From Porpolomopsis calyptriformis (taxonomy: Eukaryota; Basidiomycota; Agaricomycetes; Agaricales; Hygrophoraceae): a stretch of DNA of 64,000 bases. The stretch covers positions 1,736,001 through 1,800,000 of the forward strand of contig OX621165.1 of NCBI GenBank assembly GCA_951640195.1. The letters run 5' to 3'. Each line of letters opens with the position of its first letter. Position 1 is the stretch's first letter. Below the pieces are notes generated by a model, which saw nothing but the letters and a program-made list of their open reading frames with translations, did no database searches and was not told the DNA's origin. The position numbers were made by a program, and so were the translations under genes. This document shows positions 32,026 through 42,778 of the stretch, one piece after another.

Positions 32026-34279
32026 ATGTTGAACGAAGACAACACGCCCACAAGCGTAAGTGCAAGCCCCCACCCCATAGACCCAAGACCACTGGAAACG
32101 GTGGAAGACGATGGGGATCAGCTAATAGCTGGTCCCGACGAAGTCATCAGACCCCCACGCCAGACACGGCGTGGGCCCTCTTCTGAAGGGGAGAGAGAGC
32201 ACCGCTCTTGACAAAACACAAGTAACTCGTCAGAGTTACCCCCGAAAACATGGGTGTGTAACAGCACCATCAACGTCGTGATACACTCCAGTCACTGGAG
32301 GTGTAAAGTCTGCAAAGACTATGTAATGCATGTCATTGAAGACAGCGTATACCAAGATGCCTTGTTGAAAGAGGCATTCGATGACTGCCGCAAGGCACAC
32401 CAAGAGGAACTTGTCACAGAGATCCGAAACCTAACTGTCTCACTTGAGAAGGCTCAAGACGATGGTGATTACTATCGCACTCATTATGAACAAACTCAAG
32501 ATGAGCTTTATCAAGCCAATTAGCTTATAGCCAAGCTGAACAAGTCTAATGACACTAGCGAAGCTGAATCGCTAGGAAAGCGCAAGCGCTCCTGTACTGA
32601 GGGATCGCATTCACAATCGTTAGAATACACAAGGGCAGCCAGCCCTGTGACCAAGAACCCCTCTGCCCAAGACAAGGGCAAGGAAAAAGAAACAGACAAG
32701 GAGGCTCGATGAAGAGCCAATATGGAACATTTTGATCCATACTCGGATGACGAGTTAGTGGGCTGTAGCCCGATGTTCGAAGACCTCGACAAGGAGGATA
32801 ACGCGTACATCAAGAGACGCTTCCCTCAAATCATTCGAGAGAATGAGGAACTGAAGGCTCGCCTTCAACCCACCTCATATGTCGAGTTCTCAAACCTCCC
32901 AGATCCGGGAGTGAATAATCAATCTGGCCCTAGTGGCGAGATGATCAAGAAGTGCAAGAAGCGCTCGACCATTACTGCTTGGCCCAGCATCCCTGCTGGG
33001 GCCCATTACTCACCCGTTGACCAGACCATCCAGGTTAGCACAAGTGCTGAAGCAGCGCAATGAAACGAAGCGATGGGATTACCCCCTCCGCGTGGAACTC
33101 GATCTGTGGATGACCACAGATACCTAGTCAACGCACGCCAATGGCACTCTGTTCATTCAAGCCCAAGAATCAGGCAATAACGAGGCTCTCGAACTCGCGT
33201 GATCGTTCGTCACAACAGCGCAGGTGACTCCTCGAGAGAGCAGAACGGATGCTCAACGCGTCGCGTTAATCAATTGGAGAGTTCCCGCCTGGGCTTCAGG
33301 TGATTCCACCGACACACCTGTACAGGTGCTGACTTCTTCTGTACCTAGATGGATTAACCCATCTCAGCCAACCACCACAAGTTCCCTGGAAGAGTGGGCT
33401 CATTGGTTCTACATAAACCGCCATGCTGCGCACCCTGGAGTGCGCTTAGAATGAGATGGCAGCATTTTGCTGCAAAGCCTCTGCGGGATGCTTTTGGTTA
33501 GTCGACACAAACCAAAGTCACCTAAGACCCGTGCTCCCACCGGATCATCGACAGACACCAACCAGATACGGTCGCAATACATCAGAGCAGTGGCCCTCCT
33601 GTTTGGAATGCCTGGCTGCTATCACTCACTTGTAACAGGATCGAACCTGTCCATTGCGGAACCCACCAGAGAGCTAGCCAGGTACTCTGGATCATCCAAT
33701 GTCACGGAACAATCCCTCATTCTGTTCTTCGCCAGACAAGGCATTACGTTTGAACAGGCGGACGATGCCTTTGTCTATGCCTTCCAATGGCTCAAGGACA
33801 CCCTCCAGGGTAATGTCTCAGACTTATCCTCCCTCGAGATGTACAGAGAGTCTGTACGTACTACACTGGCAAGGAATGGCATTCCTTCGTCACTTCGTGA
33901 CGGAAATGACACATGGTTCCCGGACGGACATCCTTGCTGATGTCCCTAGTCTCGTATCTCGTCTAATGATGAGTCTGTTGCCCCATCTGTGGGCCTGATC
34001 ACCCAAGATGCGTTTGATACATCTAACTCATTCACTCGGCATGGACAAATCACATACACGCTCACCGAGTGTGGACCACCCCATGGCTGGGACTCGTCCT
34101 GCACTTCATGATGCCATTCACAGCGTGATTCACAAGACAGCGCTGCGCTGCCAGGCAGCGATAGCAAGCAAGTTTCACTTGGCTCACTGTTACCCAAACC
34201 TGAGCCAGCCTCACTTCAGGAACGTATTGATAGTATGTTAGAGATACCTGACGTCCTGATGGACTACGGACGAATGTAG
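32026..34279 (+). pseudogene. A2 accessory ORF (unknown function)
   Basis: About 750 codons. It starts MLNEDNTPTS, has a TGA after E-R-E-H-R-S shared by all three copies and a C-rich piece (C-K-V-C-K-D-Y), then a coiled coil (E-I-R-N-L-T-V-S-L-E-K-A-Q), an acidic Asp/Ser segment, N-Q-S-G-P-S-G-E-M-I-K, and a C-terminal globular part (N-L-S-I-A-E-P, F-E-Q-A-D-D-A-F-V-Y). A 2-bp deletion near 33147 relative to A1 and A3 shifts the frame. No membrane segment, signal peptide, or nuclease or envelope motif is visible. Conserved position argues it is a component of the family. Confidence 0.7.
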
Positions 34280-34408
34280 TTACCACTGCAGTTGTATTAC
34301 TTCAGCGTTTATTTTCTATTTCTCTTAGTTCTTTCTATGTAGCTTATAGATTGTTTTATGTGTATTCTGCCTGGCTATCAGGCTTAACTTACCCCAGCAG
34401 TTAAGCCG

Positions 34409-34419
34409 AAGGGGGAGGA
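34409..34419 (+). other. A2 polypurine tract
   Basis: AAGGGGGAGGA immediately before the 3' LTR. The same tract precedes A1 (41824-41834) and A3 3' LTRs. Primes plus-strand synthesis. Confidence 0.8.
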
Positions 34420-34614
34420 TGTAACAGATATGTTACATACAGCCACCATGCTGTATTTGTACGTATTTGTACTGGATACCTTAAGTACCGGTTACGCTTA
34501 GGTAAACAATAAGTTTACATCCCACTCCCGCTTATACCAGATTGCCCCAATACATTGGTTCTGTGCATATCCTGGTATTGAGCAAAGTGTGATAACTTAT
34601 CCCCAACCATTACA
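34420..34614 (+). repeat. A2 3' LTR
   Basis: 195 bp, one base different from the 5' LTR. Followed by target duplicate GTTAA (34615-34619), then the remainder of the C2 LTR. Confidence 0.93.
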
Positions 34615-34619
34615 GTTAA

Positions 34620-34895
34620 AGAATAGAACTGGGTATGTACAAGTGTTCTGTACTCTACTTATACTCTACCCAGGTCTGGGCTGTAATTGCAATAACCATG
34701 GCGATGATCCATGGAATGGCTGACTAATGCACAGTATTGCACAGCCATTGTGGAGCTGCTGTGGAGCAGGTCTTCATCGGCCAATGCCATTATCACCTCT
34801 AATCTAGGAGAAGATATGATAAAAGATTAGATAGGGAGAGATAAGATTGAAGATAAGGAAAGTGGTTGAGACAACAAAATGAAGTGGCTGTAACA
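34620..34895 (-). repeat. C2 3' LTR, second fragment
   Basis: Continues the LTR interrupted at 24908; together 359 bp, as in the right LTR. The A2 insertion falls exactly at the start of the self-priming motif (GAAGAACAGAACT in the intact LTR). Polypurine tract GAAGAGAGGGTGA (sense) follows at 34908-34896. Confidence 0.9.
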
Positions 34896-35142
34896 TCACC
34901 CTCTCTTCAAATTCGCGTCCACGTGACATTTAGAACAGGCATTGGAAATGTCTTGAGCAATCTCGCAACAACCACTGAGGCGCATAACAGGGAGAGACAG
35001 GGAGATGATATTAGTATCATCAATGAATTTCCAGAGCTGTCAGAGGAGAATTGAGTTGATACATTCAGAGCATTTGACCTTGATTGTCTAGTTGTAGAAC
35101 AGCAGTGATCGCATTGACAGGACTAGTCTCATAGATCCATGC

Positions 35143-38100
35143 TCAACAAGCAGTTGAAGGCAAATGAGGGAGGAAGATGGAACCATCGAAGTTGCATTCG
35201 AGCAGCTGGTCAACTTCTGTGGGATGAAGTGGAATGAGAACATCAATATTGTCACTGACTTTCGGCAGTTTGTAGTCCTCGCCAGTGGAGTCTGTGATTG
35301 GGTCGTAGAGACATTCATCAATTCCAAAGAAGTCATCCATTCAGATAATGCAGAGTTAGAGTTGAGGAGCTGGCCATTCAGGGTGGAGAGTATGAAACTC
35401 ATCAACCAACTCTTGGGTGTTCTTAATGTTTGACTCAGGTTCCCAAGTGTTTTCTTCACTGGTGTAACCTTCCCAGTGTACCAAGTATTGTAATTTTCCT
35501 TGTCGTAGATGAGAGTCTAGGATTTCATCGATGACATATTTGGAGTTACCTTCTAGTTGGATAGGAGGAGGAGGAGCAGGCTTTTTCTAATTGGGAAATG
35601 AGGGAGATCGATAAGGAGAGAGGTAGGATTTGTTGAAAACTGGATAGAGTCCTAGCTATTCATGGGGGAGTTTGAGCTTGTAGGCAGAATGACCAACCTT
35701 CTCAATAACCTTGAAGGGACTGAAGCATTTGTTGTCAAGCTTCTTCATTGGTCATTTGATCTTAATGTTGGTGGCAGCCAGCCATACCTTGTCTCCTAGC
35801 AAGTATTCTTGAGTAGTTTGGACATGTTTATCATAAGCAGTCTTCATGGTTTCATTAGCTCTCTTGAGGGTGGCTTCAGCTTCTTGACAAACATTTTTCA
35901 TACGATCAGCAAATTGGGTCGCAGATTCATTTCAGACTTCTCTCTGGGTATCATTTCCTTTCCAGGGGTTTTGACCATAGTTGACATAGAAGGGGGTTTG
36001 TTGTGTGGCTGCGTGGACTGAGTTGTTGTATGAGAACTCTGCTAATGCAAGCCATTCCTTCCAATTATCCTGACAATGATTGGTAAAGATGTAAAGGTAT
36101 TGTTTGAGCATCTGATTCATCTATTCGGATTGGCTGTCAGTCTGGGGATGATAAGCTGTGGAAACATTCTGGGAGATGCCCAGAAGGCAGAAGAGATCAG
36201 TCATGAACTTGGAAATGAATTGCAGATTGCAATCATAAATGATGCATCAGGGGACACCATGATCTTGGATGACACAATCCCGAATAATCTTCATGAATCC
36301 CTTGGAGTTCAGCTCAATATGGGTGGCTTTGAACTTGACAGCCTTTGAGAAGTGATCAACAATTGTGAGGATTGCATTATAGCCCTGACATTCAGGTATA
36401 GGGCTAATGAGATTGACTGTGATCATGTCCCATGGTCAAGGAGGGGGATCGAAGGGGTGCAATGGGGTCTTAGTGGGTAGTCAGGATGCCTTGGTTCGCT
36501 GGTATGTTTCACAACCATGGACATAGGTTTTGACATCTCTCCTGATGGTGGGCCACCAGTAGTCGCGACACATGGCTTTGGAGGTCTTGAAGGAGCCATA
36601 GTGTCCAGAGAGAGGATTGTCATAGTATTGAGCAATGATTTCGCCGTGGAGTGGGGTGTCCTTTGAGATGTAGGTTTGGTCCAAGAAGGTCTTGATACCA
36701 TCATCTCAGATTTTCCAATCAGTTTTACATTTCTCTTGAAGGAGTGTGGCTTGTTTTTCTTTGTTTCAGTATGAATTTCAGATTCGTGAATGGAAATTAG
36801 TGGGTTCAATCTCATGTTGAACCTGATGGAGATCTACAATAGGGTGATTTGAGGTGGGAAAAAGATTATCTGGGAGTAAAATAACATCATCATTGTCATT
36901 CACCCCCCTCTCAAAACCTGGTTGTCTCGACAGGATATTGGCCTTGGAATTAGCCCTGCCAGTGATATGGTGAAGAGTGAAGTGATAGTCCTGGAGCTCC
37001 ATAAGCCATCTAGCCTGGCACCTATTCAGCTTTTGGGGTAGCTTGAAGTACTAGAGGTTGGCGTGATCTGTCCAGACCTCAAAAACCCGTTTAGCAGACA
37101 ACAGCCATTTGCGGAATTCCTAGAGCACAGTCATAATTGTGAGCAACTTGCAGTTGTAAATCTGATAGTTTCATTCTGTGGGGGTAAAAGCTTTAGAGAC
37201 ATAAGCGATGGGCTTCCAAACATTGTCTTGTTTTTGCGATAGTATAGCACCCAGTGCGTAGTCAGAGGCATTAGTTTCTACATGGAGTAAGTTGTTATCA
37301 TTAGCAATAGAAAGAACAGGAGATGTTGTAATGATCATTTTCAGGGCATTGAAGGTGTCCTGGCATTCAGTGGTCCAGTTAAAGGGAGCATTTCCAGTTA
37401 ACATGTTGAGGGGTCAAGCAGTTCTAGCAAAATGATGGATGAACCAACAGTAGAAGTTGCAGAATCTAAGGAAAGCTTGGATATCTCGCTTGCATTTGGG
37501 GGTTGGCCAGTCAGTAATCCCTTGAGCCTTGACAGGGTCCATCTTGACATGGCCTTCTGACATGATGACACTGAGGTATTCCACTTGGCATTGGTCAAAG
37601 TCACACTTCTCTGGCTTGAGATAGAGTTTATGTTTATGAAGTGTGGTCATAACTTCGTAAACATGTTGGTGGTGCATCTTGAGGACCTTGTCGAAGATAA
37701 GGATATCGTCTATGTAGACTAAGATGTGTCCTTCAACGATTTGGATGTGGAAGATGTCGTTCATCATGTTTTGGAATGTCATGGGTGAGTTGGTGAGACC
37801 GAAGAACATGACAAGGGGTTCAATCAGGCCATGATTGGTTCGGAATGCAGCCTTGTGTTCATCTCCTTCTTTGATCTAGACATTGTTGTATCCCCAGCGA
37901 ATGTCTAGCTTGGTGAAGTAGCGAGTGTTCTGTAGGGTGTCAATCAGTTTGTTGATCAGAGGGAGGGGGTATCAATTTTTGACTGTCATATCATTGAGTT
38001 TCCTGTAGTCCTAGATGGGGCGTAGTTGACCATCCTTCTTCTTGATGAAGAAGAAAGGGGATGCAATGGGAGAAATGGATTTCTGAATCCATCCAGTGTG

Positions 38101-39330
38101 GAGGTTCTCTTCTAAGAACTCATCCAGTTGGGCTCATTCATCCACTGAAAGGGGGTAGACCTTACAGTCGAGCTTCTCCTCAGTTCTGGGAAGGAGTTTG
38201 ATTGCATGCTCCCAGGGATGACTTGGGGGGAGTTCATCGAAGTCTTCCTTGGTGAAGATGTCTTGGAATTCATGGAGGTACTCAGGGACAATTTCTTTCC
38301 ATGTGTGATCCTTCTTCTAGGCTTCCCAAGTCTTAATCGCAAGATTCTGAGATTTTGTTTCCATCAAATGAATTTGGATGGCAGGGTTGAAGTCGACCAT
38401 GAGCAGTTGGTTGCCATCCTCAAGGGTTAGTTCATTGATGTTGATGGAGTCTGGGAAAGGAATGGGATGACAGTCCGGGGGGCATCAATCGAGAACTAGG
38501 GAGTTTACTTTGCAGTCAATGGAGGGGTTATGAATCTTTAACCAGTTGTGTCTGAGGAAAATTTGGGATTTGCTGAGGTTTGTGACACCAAAATTGATCT
38601 GTTCAACATGATCATTAACCCTAAGCTCAAGTGCAACCATTTTGGAGATAGGCCCCTCAGAGTTGAGTTGTCCATTAGCATTATGTACTAGGATAGGTCA
38701 AGCGAGTTTAGTTGTGTGAAGGTCGTTTTCATAGATGTACTTGACATTGATACATGAACCTTCGCAGCTACTGTCTATGAGAGCAGTTGCAAGGTGTTCA
38801 GCATAATTATCCAAGGTAGTGATGATGGTCTTGAGGGTTAATTGATTCCTTGAGCCCAAGCCATGAACAAACACATGAGGTTCCTTGAGTTCATTGAGGG
38901 CTTGAATAGCATTCTCCATTGAGAGGGCATTGATCTAATCAATCGTGGTTTGAATCATTTCCAGAGATTGGGCAGGATGGGACCATTTCTGAAGAATTAG
39001 GATTGCTTGATTAGCCTGTTCCTTAATAGTGTTAATGATATCTAAGGGGGAAGAAAGAGAGTCAATGTTGATTGAATTGGCAGAAGGGGGAGATAATGAT
39101 TCAGGAATGGGGGACTGAGGGGATTCAGGGCACTTAGTGTTCATGTCTGGTATAGACACGGTTGGACAAATTTCATCAACAGACTTGTTGGTATCAATTA
39201 ATGTACATGCTGTCATAGTAGTACAAAGGAGGGAAAGGGGAGAAGGGGTAACAAAAGGGGTGTCCAATACTGTCTATTCGCAATACCAGAGCAAACATAA
39301 TTCCATCAAATGAAGCAAGTGCATCTTCAT
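35143..39330 (-). pseudogene. pol: C2 Pol: protease, RT, RNase H, integrase, chromodomain
   Basis: Same register from ATG 39330 to about 35143, broken by stops only. Protease A-L-I-D-S-S-C-E-G lies at about 38775 (Gly to Ser in the triad). RT active site Y-I-D-D-I-L at about 37710 is intact. RNase H at 37400-36930 has E-T-N-A-S (Asp to Asn). Integrase is at 36880-35900, with the chromodomain at about 35540-35400. More stops than C1, so C2 looks older or more heavily mutated, consistent with the later A2 insertion in it. Confidence 0.87.
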
Positions 39331-40458
39331 CAACCGTCACCAAAATCCTAATCTGTCAAGTTGGGGGTGGGTTTGTCTGAACTGTGTTCCTCTGCAGAAA
39401 GGAAGTTCATCAGCTCAGAGATTTTGTCAATGGTCAGCTTGTGCTGAAGAGCACAAACATTAACCTTCTTAAGCTCCTGGGGACAATCCCAGTGGAAGTG
39501 TCTGATTTGACTGCAATTGTAACAATGATTGGTCTGTTGTATCTTACTCAGGTCCATGGGCAGGCCCTGACCACCATGAATGATGCCTGATGGCATCTGT
39601 TTGTCTTGTTGGGGCGGGGGTTGAAAGTGTGGGCTGGGGGGATGGAAAGACGGGCGAGAAGGAGGAGCAGATGGGTGCTGGCGTCATTCCTGTTCATGGA
39701 AACATTCCAACAGTTGCCCCATAGCCATGACCTTTTCATGGTACTTGGGGTATGTGGTGGGGAGTGGGGGCAACATATACATTTGACGAATGATGTCCTG
39801 ACGGACATTCTTCTCAAGGATCCAGATGCATTCTTTATCCTGGCTGATGAGGCCAGCTTGGTGGAACAAGAGTTCCAACTTGACAAAGTAATCTACAATT
39901 CCTAAACATCCTTGCGAGAAATGTTCAACCTCCTCATGAGTGCCCTGCTCCATGGCATGGTCAGTGAAAATGGCATCCAAAATATCTATGAAATCTCTCC
40001 ATGGGCTAAGAGGGACGAGATTGCCGGTGACGGGGTCTGTCTGGCTGAAGTAATTGTCCATGTATTGTTGGGCCCACTCAGTGGTGATGCCCTCTTTCAT
40101 GTACGACAAGGTAACCAGTATCATCTTCTCTGGATTGGTGACTTCACTGCTGCAAAGGAAGATGATGACCTAGTAAAACCAGTTCTTATACAGTTTCTTG
40201 TTGCCATTGAAGACATTGGGTTGGGTGAGTTTGATCGTCTTGGAGATGGAGGCCATGGGTGTTGTTTGCTGGGGAGGAGGTGGATTTGGGTTCGAAGGTG
40301 GAGGAGGAGATGAAGAAGGGGAAGGAGCCAGAGAGAAATGAGGAGAGGGATTCAGTTCAGAGGGGGGGGGAGACCTTTTCGGTGGAGGAGAGTCTTTCAG
40401 TTTCTTAGGGGGATCTGGGAGCAGTCATTGCGGGGAAGTTAATGTACTCGCTTTCACT
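39327..40458 (-). pseudogene. gag: C2 Gag
   Basis: Homologue of C1 Gag: Pro/Ser-rich start (M-T-A-P-R-S-P), capsid (M-I-L-V-T-L-S-Y-M-K-E-G), knuckle C-Y-N-C-S-Q-I-R-H-F-H-W-D-C, where the middle Gly has become Ser/Arg while the ligands remain. The final stop overlaps the pol ATG as ATGA (39330-39327). Internal stops occur, for example in W-F-Y-stop at about 40170 where C1 reads W-F-H-Q. Confidence 0.82.
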
Positions 40459-40683
40459 GGAGTGGAAGATGAATGCAAGAGAGGCAGTGGTGTTCAGAGA
40501 AAGTGGGGACATCCAAATATGAAAGGTGAAGGTGTGTCTGTTGGTTGCGGAGAAGGAGCAGGGAGAGTGGTGGGTCCGAGAATGGAGAAGATAGAGGGGG
40601 TTGAGGGGTTGAGGATCTGAGATGATAAGGGTGAGTGTATCTCGGATGTGTTGATGGCATCCTGGAACTCTAGTTCGTTGTCT

Positions 40684-41235
40684 GTGAGCCCGTAGCTGGG
40701 TCAACAGGATCCTGCATGGGGAGGTGTGGTGAAAGATTGTCTCAGATGTGGATCTCTCTGATATGTCCAGAGGATCCACGACGATAGAAAACATGAATGG
40801 AAGAGGCAAGAAAATTCGCGATGAGGGTCAGAGAACAAAAGATTCTGACATAAATGTGATTGAACATATGTGGTTTGATTTCAAGGAAAGGGTCGAGACC
40901 GTCTGAAGAATCCATGGGTGAGGGGGCAGTATAAAATGAGTCCAAAGAGTGTGAGGAATGAGACGAGGCAGGGGAAGAGTTGGTGGAGATGGGAGGGGTG
41001 ATGTCAAATGCAAGATGGAAGAACTTGAGCGCAAAGCTTTGAGTTGGTCTCGTTCGATGTCTAAAGTATTGACGGCTTCTTGTTCTGAGTAGCTGATAAG
41101 CTGACTCATCGAAGCCTGAGGGGACTGGTGAGGTGGGGAGTAGGACAGGGGCAGAGTGGAAGAGGATCGATCCAGGTTGGTAGTCACGCTTGATACCATG
41201 CGAGGATGTTCTGAGGGGTCTCTCATAGTTCTCAA
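40684..41235 (-). pseudogene. C2 ORF0
   Basis: Homologue of C1 ORF0, from MRTMRDPSEHPRM. A 1-bp deletion near 41030 relative to C1 breaks the frame; the second half is readable at 40742-40945 (Y-T-A-P-S-P-M-D-S-S-D-G and R-G-S-S-G-H-I-R-E-I). Similarity extends over the whole length. Function unknown. Confidence 0.5.
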
Positions 41236-41383
41236 AGCAAAAGAGGATAGGTCAGTCAGTGGGAGCCTGGTTGGATTCCAGAGAGCAACAACAATGGCTT
41301 TGTCTGATAACTCAAGGCAAAGCAGTCATTGTCAGATGAATCTTGACCAGCGACTCTTGCAAAGACAAGCGAGGTGAGGGAGG

Positions 41384-41396
41384 AGTTCTGTTCTTC
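41384..41396 (-). other. C2 self-priming site
   Basis: 13 nt GAAGAACAGAACT (sense) abut the 5' LTR. The LTR carries the exact reverse complement in sense (+ strand motif at 41478-41490), again starting 33 nt after TATAAGTAGA. Sequence differs from C1 but pairing is kept. Confidence 0.75.
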
Positions 41397-41755
41397 TGTT
41401 ATGTCAGCAGTCAGTACTTAGGTCACTTAGGCATAAGTCACAAAGAAGTCAGCGTATAAACTGATGGTGACAATGTTGAAGAACAGAACTGGGTATGTAC
41501 AAGTGTTCTGTACTCTACTCATACTCTACCTGGGTCTGGGCTGTGATTGTGATAACCACAGCAATGATCCATGGAATGGCTGACTAATGCGCAGTATTGC
41601 ACAGCCATTGTGGAGCTGCTGCGGAGCACATCTTCATTGGCTAATGGCATTATCACCTCTAATCTAGGAGAAGATATGATAAAAGATTAGATAGGGAGAG
41701 ATAAGATTGAAGATAAGGAAAGTGGTTGAGACAACAAAATGAAGTGGCTGTAACA
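41397..41755 (-). repeat. C2 5' LTR
   Basis: 359 bp, TGTTATGTCAGC...GCTGTAACA, followed by target duplicate ATTAT. The GATAA array is shorter than in C1. Confidence 0.92.
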
Positions 41756-42029
41756 ATTATATAGATTGTTTTATATGTACTCTGCCTGGCTCTCAGGCTT
41801 AACTTACCCTAGCAGTTAAGCCAAAGGGGGAGGATGTAACAGATATATTACATACAGCCACTGTGCTGTGTTTGTATGTATTTGTACTAGATACCTCAAG
41901 TACTGGTTACACTTAGGTAAACAATAAGTTTACATCCCACTCCCACTTATACCAGATTGCCCCAATACATTGGTTCTGTGCATATTCTGGTATTGAGCAA
42001 AGTGTGATAACTTATCCCCAACCCTTACA
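41756..42029 (+). repeat. A1 3' end: PPT and 3' LTR
   Basis: 41756-41834 matches the end of A2 internal DNA (including AAGGGGGAGGA), and 41835-42029 is the 195-bp A LTR. The flanking ATTAT duplicate of C2 shows this is the displaced 3' end of A1, not an independent solo LTR. Confidence 0.92.
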
Positions 42030-42778
42030 AAAACTCAATATTATAGCCCCTTAGGCAGAATACATTAGTGTCAAAATAATTTCCTTTTTAAATAAAATTA
42101 GCAGTTCAGATGGCTAAACTATTGGACCAGACCAGACTAAACTGAAAACAAGGGTTCAGTCCAGTCTGACCTTCCAAATATGGAAAGACTAATTAAGACT
42201 GGACTAGAACTGAACTGGACTGAGCCATAGCAACACTAATCAGAGCACACACTGGTGTGCCTCATCTGCACTGTTTCTACCCTTGCTAGTTAGCAGGGGA
42301 CTACCTAGTTACAGTGGGTTACCTCCACCATCTTTGCAGTGGTCTGGCATGTCATGCCCATACAAGGTGGTGTTGGCAGTGGTGGCTGTGCAGGAAGTTC
42401 CCACAGGTGACTGAGTACCTGAACTGGCTCAATTTAGCACCCCCAGTGGCAAAATATTCATATCATGGCAGCATCATCACATAAAAATATTGAAACCATG
42501 TCAGATGGGGGACAACTAATTAGCCTTGCTATCTGAAGTTCCTAACATACTGTGCAGACTGTATTTATTGTATACTACTCTGCTTTAGCTAGCCTGACTG
42601 AGTACTAGACCAGGTATGGTACTCCCTTCCAAAGTGCACCTAGTCAGGTATGTTACCATTACACTAACCAACCAGTGTTGCAAACTGGTTTCCAAATTAG
42701 TTTCGGTCCTTCAGCCTACGGTCACATGTTGTTCGTTTGTTTAGGTCACGTTATAGGTAGTAGTTTGTAAACCCGACA
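42030..42778. other. Non-LTR spacer, upstream region of the host gene
   Basis: No convincing gene. Contains a 17-bp inverted repeat (42130-42146 with 42155-42171) whose arms differ by four transitions, and a related GACTGGACT-rich stretch at about 42190-42225. The last 120 bp before the ATG at 42779 would hold the promoter; no clear TATA was found. Confidence 0.5.

Larger units (their letters stand above)
24909..34614 (+). mobile_element. Gypsy LTR retrotransposon A2 (9706 bp, uninterrupted)
   Basis: Reference copy of family A. LTRs 24909-25103 and 34420-34614 are 195 bp each and differ at one base (T/C at a CpG). It is inserted in the C2 left LTR. The target duplicates ATTGA and GTTAA each differ from GTTGA by one G-to-A. 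Order: 5' LTR, gag N-terminal ORF, gag/zinc knuckle/protease, TGA-CTAG, RT, RNase H, integrase, chromodomain, spacer with TATA, accessory ORF, PPT, 3' LTR. Pol carries a 17-bp deletion near 29511. Confidence 0.95.
24826..41755 (-). mobile_element. Gypsy retrotransposon C2, interrupted by A2
   Basis: Second family C element, - strand. Left LTR is 24826-24908 plus 34620-34895 (split by A2), right LTR 41397-41755; both are 359 bp. Target duplication is ATTAT (24821-24825 and 41756-41760), perfect. Internal length is 6501 bp against 6504 in C1, and collinear. It belongs to a diverged subfamily: the LTRs differ clearly from C1, including coupled changes at the self-priming motif. Confidence 0.94.
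1..42029 (+). mobile_element. Gypsy LTR retrotransposon A1 (5' end outside window), host to nested insertions
   Basis: Family A element read on the + strand. Its pieces are 1-420, 780-1414, 10364-10689, 17930-18894, 19516-20216, 20790-24825 and 41756-42029; everything between is later insertions. The pieces line up in order with the uninterrupted copy A2: gag zinc knuckle, protease, RT, RNase H, integrase, chromodomain, accessory ORF, polypurine tract, 3' LTR. Insertion junctions carry target-site duplications, so the reconstruction is direct. The 5' LTR and most of gag lie left of the window. Coding parts carry many stops and lost catalytic residues, so the copy is dead. Confidence 0.93.

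Noticed and set aside
32026..34279. Family A accessory ORF as a retroviral envelope gene
   Set aside because: No signal peptide, membrane anchor, cleavage site or Cys pattern; it is acidic and coiled-coil instead.
24826..41755. Two separate C-type elements at 24826 and 35000-41755
   Set aside because: The LTR fragments 24826-24908 and 34620-34895 sum to exactly one 359-bp LTR, so they are one element split by A2.
41835..42029. Independent solo LTR of family A
   Set aside because: Preceding 79 bp match A2 internal 3' sequence and the C2 target duplicate ATTAT joins it to 24825, so it is the 3' end of A1.
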